Source of the DNA: Gnetum montanum
Taxonomy: Eukaryota > Streptophyta > Gnetopsida > Gnetales > Gnetaceae
NCBI GenBank assembly: GCA_015680685.1
Contig: MNCI01025039.1
Location: 1-64,000 of the forward strand
DNA: 64,000 nt
Reading direction: 5' to 3'
Positions 55,440 through 64,000 of the stretch are shown here, piece after piece; the stretch's first letter is position 1, and each line of letters starts with the position of its first letter. Below the pieces are notes generated by a model that did not search any database, was not told where the DNA came from, and saw nothing but the letters and a program-made list of their open reading frames with translations. Both the position numbers and the translations under genes were made by a program.

Positions 55440-57904
55440 TCATGTGGTTCTTGGCGGTGGTGGTTCCTCCATGGGTCTCTTCCCCTCATCTTGCACTCTA
55501 GGTTTTGGAAGTTGATGTCTTTCAAGGAGTGCTTGGAGCTTTTCTTCTTTGGTTTAGGGTTCTTGTACCATCCATGCTAATGCTCCAATGTTTGATAGAG
55601 TCAACACTTCCCATGGACATAGCAGTTGTGGAAACTTCTGGTTGGCCTTGACATACTAAGCTGCAAATAGTTGTCACTCTTCTTCATAGGTTCTAGCTTT
55701 GTCCTTGTATTCTTGGTAATCCATAAGTCATCAAGCCAAATTTTCTGTGACATCCTTCTATCCTTGGTAGCTTGTCTTGACCACCTCTAATTCAGAATTT
55801 GCCACTTCTAGTTTCTGCAGCGTCTTCTTCTACTCAAAAAATTCTATTTCATAGTTCGCATAGGTGGTTGTTACTTGCTTTTCCAATTCTATTCTCGGGC
55901 ATCCTACTGTCAACATGGCCAAGTTGGCATACTACAGATTTTCCAACTCCATGTACTCCATAAGGTCTTGTATCTGTAGGTCTCGGCTTTTCAGTTCAGC
56001 TTGGTGGACAAAGGCATAAGTATCCAATATGGCCCACCAATCAGTGTTTTGAGCATTGAGAGCATTAATATGGGCTTTGGCCATATCGATTTCTTTTTCT
56101 ATCACCTGTTTGTACATCCCCACTTGATCTCTGAAGTGCTCTTTAAGCTTCTCATGTTGCTTGACCTCGTTCTATCATGTGCATATTTCAATCATCATCT
56201 TTTGATGGATCACGCGTACCTTCTCCATTGAGAGGGTTCTATTTTCTCTGGCCAAGCAATTCATATCCTAGTTGATACTTACTAATTATTCTTGTAATTG
56301 CTGAAAATTTTCTTTGAGAACATTCCTTTGTTTTTCTACTATGATTAATCGGAGATTATTAGCGACAAGCTATTTATTTTCCTCTTGTAAGGCCTTGAGT
56401 GCTTTGGCATGTGCATATGTTTGAGCTTGTGCCTTGGAAGCATCCCAATCGACCACCTCATTTTCCTTTGTGACTCTTTTATTCTCTTCTAGCAATTTAT
56501 TGAGCTGCTCTGTCTGGAAGGACTTTAGTTAGTCTGTAGAGATGAATCAAGATAGATCTCGCTATGCACAACAGGGACATTAAATGATTCTTTTATGTGG
56601 TCTGTGACCACTTTTGTTGCTCCCACTACATCTTGGTGTTGCATAACCACTACTGTGATGCCTTCACCAATTTCTAATTGTACTTGAAAGGATGTAGCAT
56701 TTCTAGAGATTTGTTGTGACTAGTGGGATTCCCCTCCTCCTATTTGAATAGATACCTCGCCCCGTGTGTGATCAATTGAGATCATGGAACATATGACATC
56801 ATCGATGTCCCTAAAGAGATTAGCCTCATCACAACTTCCCCAACTAATCATTTCAGTGATGGCCTTGAGATGGCTCATCGACAGTCGATAGTCCTATGGC
56901 GGCAGTGGCAGCTAGTCTTGCTAGCCTATAAGTTATGTGCTAGTTCCCACTTCTTGTTCTTGCTCTAGCTCCGACATCTCACCAGCACTTTTTCTTGGCA
57001 CTGGCGGCTTTAGTAATTCAGAAAATGAAGCATTTTGGGCCTTTCTAGGGATGTCATTGGTGTATCCCAGAATTCTAGCATGTCGGCATAGCTTCCTGAT
57101 GAGACAGGGGAAGGGAAATGCGAACTTCCCCATCTTGCATTCTTCAAACCATCTCGAAATTTCTGTAAGATATAGATCGCATAGGTTGGCATTAACCTTG
57201 CCCATCAAGATAGCACTTCCTCTAGCCACATATTTAGAGAATTTGTTTAACCCTTTTGTGGGGAAGATGTGATATGTGCTGATTTTGAAGTAGATTCTCT
57301 CTTCAAGTGTCAACTCTTCATATGCTTTGTCTTCCTTGTCGTATGTCCTTTTCAACCATATCTTCTATGCATCAGCATCAAAACGAGTGGACAAGTGAGC
57401 AACTTTTGGCCTTGTATTTAGAAGATTCAACACCTCTAAAATGGCTGTGGCAGAGAAATCCATAGAAACACAACCAATATCGATGGTGGTGCCTTCTTCT
57501 CTATTGTGCCAAAATTGGTACATCTCTCCTAGGTACCAATCACCACTTTCAGAGAGAATAGGCCATAGTGGGGACCCTTTAAGTTGGTCCTTGATTGCTT
57601 CAAGAGCAAACTTAGTGAAAGGTCCAAAGTTGATTTCCACAATCAAAGCTGCTGACGTGGACCTTTCATGAATTTCCTGAACACATTCTAGGGACAACGT
57701 GAGATGTTGTCCCTATTCAAGTGCTCCACCGTCTCCTCCTTCAGCATGTCCCAATTGCATAGTAATAGGTGGTTCTTGATGGATGCTGAATGATTGTGCC
57801 TCCTATTTTGTACATTCCTCAAGAGATACTTAGCCTCTGCCTCTCCTTGGTTGTTTGGATGCACCCTAAGAGGGTCCTCCTTGTTTTTCTCATTTAGGGA
57901 CCAT
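55440..57904 (-). pseudogene. aORF of element D: plant-transposon-like domain plus coiled coil
   Basis: The start ATG at 57904-57902 (MVPK, stop) is in the GATTGCAAATG context. In the same frame: GQHLTLSLECVQEIHERST, KGSPLWPILSESGDWYLGEM then YQFWHNREEGTT, AILEVLNLLNTRPKVAHL (57365-57697), and KIYFKISTYHIFPTKGLNK-like text with YVARGSAILMGKVNANL and KFAFPFPCLIRKLCRHARI (56933-57355). The coiled-coil half is frame-shifted relative to this (for example MAKAHINALNAQNTDWWAIL at 55932-56123). The tail holds LLCPWEVLTLSNIGALAW near 55580-55640, ending PPPPRTT, stop (55442-55440). Alignment with C gives the domain borders. Function unknown. Confidence 0.75.
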
Positions 57905-58402
57905 TTGCAATCACACGGGGCGACTATTAGTAAGGCTATTTACAAAATTTGATTTATACCTTACTCCTTGCGTTACTAGATTTATTTCTTGCTTAGTGTG
58001 ATTCAGAGTTAGAGATTTTCATGGAAATTCCCCTAAAATTTTTGATATTAGGCCCCATGTTGATTAGGTGATTTCAAAAAATAATTTTCATGGTCTAGGT
58101 AAAGAGATAAAATTAATTTGGCAAACGATTTCTAACAATTTTAAGGTCACTTAACCTTATGATATCCCTCGAACAACGATGAATTTTGAAAAAAATAAAT
58201 GAAAATTGGAATGTACCATTCACCCATGGCTAAGTTAAACACTCTAGGTTTAAGCAGGTTCGAGTGGAACGAGAATCAGAGCATTAATATGCAAGCTATA
58301 GATGTTTGAATGGTAGGTGCGTAAGCCTGACAATTTGTAGAAGAAAATTTCAACAACTCCCCTTGCATGAACAGTGAAGAATGACGTTGACATGCCTGGG
58401 GG

Positions 58403-58495
58403 GGATCCATATATATACTATTTATAAATGTGATATCGTGTACATGATAGTGAGGACCCAATATCGCGTTGGACCTGATATCGCAGCCCATCTAA
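58403..58495 (-). promoter_or_regulatory. Putative internal promoter of element D, U3-like
   Basis: Minus-strand words GATATCAGGTCC, CGCGATATTGGGTCC and ACACGATATCAC repeat the LTR U3 vocabulary. They are followed by TTTATAAATAGTATATATAT (58409-58430 region), a strong TATA-like stretch, then a C run and AAGGGGAGTTGTTG. The aORF ATG is about 500 bp downstream. Confidence 0.58.
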
Positions 58496-58791
58496 AATAG
58501 GATACTTGGAAAAATTGATGAATTTTTGAATTTCCAAGGCCAAAAATGAAGGATTTAAGGTTGAGTTGAAATATCTAGGGTAACTTGTAAAGAGACCTAA
58601 AGGCACCAAGAGCGTAATGAGATGGAATGTAACAATGAAATTCATGAATAGGATGAGGGAAAAGGACATGTAGTAGTGCACAGGAACGTTCGAATTAGAA
58701 GGATGATAAAGGAAAGAATAACATTGGCAATGCAGTACTCGAAAGGTATAAAATGATGTGATGATGATGTGCAATGAGTGCAAATTACAAA

Positions 58792-58850
58792 GGTTATGCA
58801 AGTGAGTCCTCCCCAAAATAGGTTCCTACCTATGATGCCCTTATGTAACC
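58792..58850 (-). other. Conserved RNA stem-loop in element D spacer
   Basis: Minus-strand GGTTACATAAG faces CTTGCATAACC (two mismatches), with a perfect inner hairpin ATAGGTAGGAACCTAT (58818-58833) and purine run TTTTGGGGAGGAC. Confidence 0.52.
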
Positions 58851-59921
58851 ACACCTAAAAATGTCCATAGGCATTAAAAGGATTAAATGTAATGCACACC
58901 AGTTCCACAAAACACACACATGTAGATACCATTATGATGAGGTATGAATTCAATGCTACACAAGACATGGATCACAAATACATGAACAACGAGATGGGAT
59001 GAATCATAGAAGGGATTGCAAAGATTGGGACATGAGGTAACTAACTTAGGATACGATGAATCCTAAGTGTGGGGTGTGATTAATGTGTCATTAGCCTATC
59101 ATTCCAAAATCAAGACCAAGTCCATTCCTCCGATTAGTGATATCGCATTGTTTCATCCAATGATGGGCAACCATAAGAGCACCATGACAGCAAGGCATAT
59201 GATCACTTGGCATTTTGTCCAAGGGAGGAGTGATTTGGAATCTAGAGCACATACATTTTTTCTTTTGATCTTTTCTTGTGTTGTTCATCTCTTTTTTTTT
59301 CTTTCTAGCTCTTTGGCACTTTGTCCTTTCCTACAGTGAACCAGAGAAGCTGCCAACCTTCAGGCATGGGTGCATGTCTTTCTAGTGGGACCCCCAAAAT
59401 AGCATTGAGTTTCTATTGAGTGCCTTTATTACTCTTACTCCCATTTTTTGTTAGATCTACAAGGATCTTAGTAAAACTAGGCTGCATGATAGCACCTTAC
59501 AGATGTCACCAAAGAGAATCCACAAGTTTCCTTGATGTCACACCCTGGCCATTCCCTCCTAGTCCATCATTTTTTTCTCTAGGCATAATAAGCACAAAAT
59601 TACTATTAAGTTTTCATGATGACAAGAATTTCATCGTACCTAGAGTAGAACCTCTTATTAATAGAATGGTGGGATGGTTGTGGTGAGCTTGTTGTCCAAA
59701 TAATTAGTTACCTGAGACTTGATAGCATAGAAGAACACCTCAACCAACAAGTCACATGAGTGTTTTATTCATAGATGAGATTACCCATAAAAAGATAAAA
59801 TAATAAATAAAAATATGAAACAACCAATAAAAAGATAAAACAACAAATTGAAAGATGAAAACTAGAAAACAAAAAAATTGTAAAATTAAAGAAAAGGAAA
59901 AACATTTATCAATTCTACTTG

Positions 59922-61964
59922 TTAGAATGGAGGATATCCCCCATAACTAAACCTTTGATCATGGTGAGAATTAATAAATGGAAGGTTGAGATGCATGCAT
60001 TTTGGAAATATTGGGACCCCATCATATCTAAACCATTGGGTGTCTTTTGATGTGGTGTTTGGAATGTACCCAAATTGGGGTTCACACACTTGATAAAGGT
60101 TGACATAGTGGGGCAAGTTATAAGATGTGGTTAATTGATAAGGAGTTGGCCCACTATGGCACCCATGACTGTAAGATGGTATGCAAGGATCAATATGTCT
60201 CTCGATGTGGTTATATTCATTGGGCTGCATGGTAGTTGGAGTATTGATTGGTGGCCCTGAGAAGGTAACAGGAGGCATTGTGTTCAAGGAAGCAGATGCA
60301 TCACAACACTGGACTTGTGCTGGGTTGGAGGATGCAGTGGTTTCTAAAGCATGTTGTCTCTTTCTTTGGTTGTGCCTAAAGAAAGGGTGCTTTCAATGTT
60401 GTGGAGGGCCTCCACTACTATTGACCGTAGCAACATAAGTAATGTTTGTGGATAGGTGCTGTGGTGCAAAACCTTCTAGCACAACCAATGGTGATGTAGA
60501 AGGAGCTGAAGGGTGAGAATATTAAGAGCGGGGAGAAGTGCAATGAACATGAGGTGGTGATCTTGTGGGAGAGGACATGGGTTGATAGTATTTAAGAGAA
60601 TGATAACAATGTGGTGAGATAGAGGATATTGACCTAGTTGGGAAAACAAGATGTTGAACCTGATAAGTGCTTGGGTTTGGATGGTATGAAGGGTGTGACC
60701 AGTTTGAGGGTGGCCTCCCTTACAACTGGGATTTTTTCCACTGTGATTGAACATGGTATTTTTGTATGAACTCTGGATGTAACATTCCTCCCCAATGCTT
60801 ATGTAAATGTAACAAGATTAGGCATTGACCTTTGGGGTGATCGTACAGGTAAATGTTACATTGATATGTATGATTAGTAGTTGAGTTCTTATCCTTATTC
60901 TCTTCAAACATTCTTTTTGATTATCTAAGGGTGTTCTATCTTGCTTCTTGGTTCATCATGGTTCTACCTCTAATAGTGTTGGCATATTCTCCACATTTTT
61001 CATGTATCCATTCTATCATCTTATTGATCTTTGTCTCAATTTTATCTAGTAATTGTAGTATTGGCAAAGATGATTCCACCTCCTTGAGGTGAGTTGATTT
61101 CTCCTCTTCATGATCATGGACCTTTGCTAATTTGAGATTTTGGTCCTGTTGAGAGCTTTCAACATTCTCCCATTTAGCCATTTTTCCTTCTTCTTTTGCT
61201 ACTTGCTTAATAAGCTCTTGGAATTGGTGGGTTCATAGCTTGTAGAGTTGACCTCGGGCATACATCCCTAGGGTCTCCCTTGTTTCATTATGGAGCCCAT
61301 CAATGATGTGGTACATTAGCTTTTCCTTAGAGAATCCACGGCCTGGGAAATTGTTTAACAATGAATAGTATCTTTCTAAGGCCATGTCCAAGGGTTCATG
61401 TTGCCCCTGTTTCCATTCTTGGATTTGTCTCCTCAATGCTGACACTCTTGCATAGGTTTAATATCTTTCATTAAAGAGTTCTATCATTGTTAGCCAACAT
61501 TGAATCAATTTTGGTCTTAAGGACCTGTACCATACTTTTGCTTGGCCAACGAGTGTCATAGAAAAGAGCTTAAGTTTTTGCCACCCACTATCAATATTGT
61601 TCCATACACGGGCATCATGGAAGGCTTGTAAATGATGTTGCAAATCTAAATCATAGCCTCCTAAAAACTTTGAAAATTTATTTAAATCAAGCTTGGATAG
61701 ACGACTTTCCGTATGATGCCTACAACATATCTGAACAGCCTCTTGAATATGCATTAGGCTCTTAGTGGCTAGCAGGGGTTCATCGTCACTAGGTAGGTTA
61801 TGAATTTGTGAGTTAGGATGATGTTGTCTTCATTTATGTACATAGGAAACCCCTGCATAAGATTGAGTACTCCCAACTTCATCTTCATCATCATATAATT
61901 TGTCGGTTCTCCAATGAATTACCTTACTAGTTGTTGTGTTATCATAGTCTTGTGAGAGAGACAT
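59922..61964 (-). pseudogene. Gag of element D
   Basis: About 680 codons. The start ATG 61964-61962 (MSLSQDYDNTTTSKVIHWRT) and the final open stretch (60287-59922, ending SYGGYPPF) lie in the same frame. Blocks in that frame: DDEPLLATKSLMHIQEAV, KLDLNKFSKFLGGYDLDLQH (61650), SGWQKLKLFSMTLVGQAKVW then YRSLRPK, HEPLDMALERYYSLLN, YHIIDGLHNETRETLGMYA (61233-61445), KINKMIEWIHEKCGEYAN, and the knuckle remnant CNIYLYDHPKGQC (about 60860). In-frame stops occur at codon 45 (TGA), after FNERY, and in YKL-stop-THQ, the last shared with C. A local frameshift is visible near 60754. A second basic site HPFFRHNQRKRQH stands near 60390. Confidence 0.85.
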
Positions 61965-62076
61965 TGTTGTGAATTCGCGTGTGACTTATTTGTAATTACT
62001 TCTTCTGAAATATATATCGTCAAGGCTTCATCACAATGATCTTGGATGATGTAAATAATCTAAATAACTAGCACTA

Positions 62077-62094
62077 TCCTTGGCAACGACACCA
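62077..62094 (-). other. Primer binding site of element D
   Basis: The reverse complement TGGTGTCGTTGCCAAGGA is tRNA-Asp type with C-to-T and G-to-A changes; it abuts the 5' LTR. Confidence 0.85.
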
Positions 62095-62095
62095 A

Positions 62096-62946
62096 TGATA
62101 AGTGGCGAGGTATCCCTACACTCAACCATACAAATACGAGCATTCACACACGATCTAGTTGAACTCCATAGACAAACTAGTTGTGTTATCTAGATAGTTA
62201 TACATTTATCACAATTCTCTATCTTCCCACTTGGACTAGTATTTACTTGATCACCTAGGGTTTAGTCCAAAGTGAGGCAAATGATGTGGTCTTAAACTAG
62301 TGCTACTCCTAGGGATAATGGAAGATAAGCTTCATTAAACTAATAAGCAGCAGGAAATGAAGTTTAAGCTAGCCTAAGTGCGATGAGCATCCATCCTTAA
62401 TCATCTGTATGCATCTAGGACCTCATGTACTACTTTTGGGATTACCAAGAGCACATTACTTAAGCACCCCTAAATATGCTACTGGGTTACTAGGTAGTTA
62501 CACTTTAATGTTTGTGATTAAGTTGTACTCATTCCGCATTTAACAACAAGAATAGTAAATCACAGTAAAGAAATATTAACTAAGAAAATAATAAATAACA
62601 ATAACAATTAAAAACTAAGTGAATGCTGCAATGATGAAGTAATCTCGATCTTTATTGCTGGTCGTGTGCATGTCCAAGTATTTCACACTCGAATAAAGGT
62701 TCCATACAATTACAATCATCACACTGCAAGCATGCACTAGGGAAAGAATTGAAATGAATTGAAACTAACAAAAAGACTCTACTCTAACACTATCTGACTC
62801 CCCCCTTCCTGTGTGCTGGAGTGCCATATTTATAGGCTGACACAGAAATCACAATATCGTGTATTTGATATTGTTGCCTAGGACGTGATATCACCTTCTT
62901 GATATCGTGAGTTTGATATCAGAGCCTGGAAAATTATGATTCATCA
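62096..62946 (-). repeat. 5' LTR of element D
   Basis: 851 bp, TGATAAGTGGCGAGG...ATTATGATTCATCA. GATATC-type words at 62855-62920; minus-strand TATA CCTATAAATATGGC near 62828. Followed by TSD ATAGC (62947-62951). Confidence 0.92.
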
Positions 62947-62951
62947 ATAGC

Positions 62952-63075
62952 AAACTACAATCAAAGCATAACAATTTAGATGCCATAACTAGTTCCATCC
63001 ATGGAATTCGACTAGATCGTGCGTGAACGCTTGTGATTCATATGGTTAAGTGTAGGGGTACCTTGCCAGTCATCA
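62952..63075 (+). repeat. 3' LTR of element F, right part
   Basis: Resumes the F LTR after D: aaactacaatcaaagcataa corresponds to 25871-25890, continuing to GTAGGGGTACCTTGCCAGTCATCA. With 53756-54399 it makes an LTR of 768 bp. Confidence 0.87.
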
Positions 63076-63604
63076 ACTGGGTTACTGAGCACTATGCTAC
63101 TAGATGCATCAAGCAATAATGTTGCTAGGATTACCAAGCAAATACATGTTATGCTCGAATTGGTCATACTTATGTATTTAATCTATTTAGCATATCTTGC
63201 TTAATTAGCTCAATTATTAAAAAACATTAAATAAACAATTGAAAGCATTGAATTCATAAATAAATATCTAAACTATCCAGAATGCTACAAGGTTTATCAA
63301 GAAGCTCATCTTTATTGTCGTACACATTGTCGTGCTTAGGTACAACAATGCTCGAATAAAGATCTGAACATTCAATGACTCCTACTATGGGCATTCGAGA
63401 AAATATTCTAACTTTCAAATGTAAAAACTATAAGAGTTCAGCTACTACTATCAATTAGATCCCCATAAACATGGCTGGAAGCTCGTATTTATAGTTTTTT
63501 TCTCTAAGGTTGCATCGATAGGGCCACATCAACATAGCAAACACTACGTTTCGATGAGGCTATGTCAATGAGGGCCCGTCAACGCAACACTTTCATGCTC
63601 ATCA
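63076..63604 (-). repeat. Right part of LTR G
   Basis: Aligns with 6745-7243 of the R2 LTR (gctaggattaccaagca, ttatgctcgaattggtcata, tttatc-agaagctcatctttattg). Its U3 words gggcccgtcaacgcaacac and gatagggcc are of the R2 type. Ends CATGCTCATCA, followed by tgcac (63605-63609). Confidence 0.75.
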
Positions 63605-63609
63605 TGCAC

Positions 63610-64000
63610 CCACACGAGTGCTGGCTTGGTGGGGCTAGGCACTGTAAGTGACTTATAGCACCTTCGAGAGCCTTCGATGACCTACGACTTTGACTTCCAA
63701 CATGTTTCAAGATTCAACTTCCAACATGTCTAAGAAGCTAATGTTGCTAGTTACATGGAAGTGAGTAGATGACACACATGGTACCCATACCCATGTGTCG
63801 ACTTCCAACATGTCCAAGAAGTGTTAGCAAGTAGTTACTTTACAATCACTCCAAAGAGTAATTCTATGAAATAAGAAAATAATAATGTTAGAAAAAAAGC
63901 ATACATTTTATTGGTTTTGTTTTATTTTCCTTGACATAAAATTTGGTGCTTGAACAAATAGAAAATAAATCCACCAAAAATGCATCATGTGAAACTTCGA
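63610..64000. other. Right flank with a repeated 14-mer, unclassified
   Basis: GACTTCCAACATGT-type phrases occur near 63691, 63717 and 63808, and ACACATGG...CCATGTGT near 63773-63798 can form a hairpin. No gene or element end recognised up to the window edge. Confidence 0.45.

Larger units (their letters stand above)
57905..59921 (-). other. Non-coding spacer of element D
   Basis: Homologous to the C spacer. Contains the stem-loop (58792-58850) and U3-like TATA block (58403-58495). No credible coding frame; open stretches in both strands are not shared with C. Confidence 0.73.
54400..62946 (-). mobile_element. Complete non-autonomous LTR retrotransposon D (8547 bp)
   Basis: LTRs of 851 bp each (54400-55250 and 62096-62946), PBS, gag, spacer, aORF, PPT, read on the minus strand. 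The exact TSD ATAGC (54395-54399 and 62947-62951) is inside the F 3' LTR. It is the same family as C (shared GATATC U3 words, gag and aORF) but an independent insertion. No protease or pol. Confidence 0.93.
38846..63075 (+). mobile_element. LTR retrotransposon F, copy B, interrupted by E and D
   Basis: 5' LTR (to 39678), PBS, gag, spacer, PPT and 3' LTR (53756-54399 plus 62952-63075), read on the plus strand. Without E (42861-52811) the internal region is about 4.1 kb. It has gag only: no protease, no pol and no aORF. Its 5' LTR has lost the TGATGA end together with a short stretch of the G target sequence, so no TSD can be scored. Confidence 0.85.
38526..63604 (-). mobile_element. LTR G, probable solo LTR, split by nested element F
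   Basis: The outer ends are TGATGAGCAGCGAGG (38526) and ...CATGCTCATCA (63604). The flanks are tgcat (38521-38525) and tgcac (63605-63609), which reads as one 5-bp target duplication with a C/T change. There is no PBS or PPT beside either end, so this is best read as a solo LTR left after LTR-LTR recombination. Its own sequence is only the left part 38526-about 38845 and the right part 63076-63604; everything between is F and its guests. The family matches the R2 LTR. Confidence 0.72.

Noticed and set aside
63610-64000. Start of another element or a gene at the right edge
   Set aside because: Only a repeated 14-mer and a small hairpin are visible; no LTR end, PBS or protein motif before the window ends.

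Overview
The window is plant nuclear DNA made almost entirely of nested, decayed LTR retrotransposons of the Ty3/gypsy superfamily. I found no intact host gene, no tRNA or rRNA gene, no CRISPR array and nothing prokaryotic. The evidence for a plant is the tRNA-Asp-type primer binding sites, the TGATGA...TCATCA LTR ends, Athila-like and Tat-like pol sequences, and a protein resembling the 'putative plant transposon protein' domain. A large, repeat-rich seed-plant genome fits; the species cannot be named from sequence alone.

Layout. 1-4185: minus-strand Athila-like element R1 (gag, protease, reverse transcriptase) running off the left edge. 4186-4332: chimeric LTR-end fragment. 4333-7243: minus-strand element R2 (gag, PBS, 5' LTR). 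7244-27969: copy A of a tandem duplication. It carries old LTR-like repeats, a three-copy minisatellite, a Tat-like pol relic H (20080-22600), half of an LTR (G) and the 5' part of a plus-strand element F. Copy A is interrupted by a complete minus-strand element C (9872-18627, TSD CTACT). 27970-41680: copy B of the same unit, which keeps the empty C site at about 32162-32166. In copy B, F continues to 63075. F is itself interrupted by a complete plus-strand element E (42861-52806, TSD ATTAG), and its 3' LTR by a complete minus-strand element D (54400-62946, TSD ATAGC). F sits inside LTR G, whose outer ends (38526 and 63604) are flanked by tgcat/tgcac. The inferred order is H and R2, then G, then F into G, then the tandem duplication, then C (into A), E and D (into the F of B).

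C, D and E are non-autonomous. Each has gag (E also has protease) but no RT, RNase H or integrase, and each has a long second ORF ('aORF') near the 3' LTR. The aORF joins a plant-transposon-like globular domain to a long coiled coil and a conserved C-terminal motif. Between gag and aORF lies a spacer of about 2 kb with two unexpected features. The first is a stem-loop of about 60 nt, also present in F. The second is a TATA-containing block just upstream of the aORF that carries the same palindromic words as that element's own LTR U3. F lacks both the aORF and this block. I therefore propose that these elements use two promoters, the LTR for gag and an internal U3-like promoter for the aORF. 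This is the most novel signal in the window.

All ORFs are broken by stops or frameshifts, mostly C-to-T/G-to-A changes typical of methylated, silenced plant transposons. Percent identities and structures given here are by-eye judgements, not computations.
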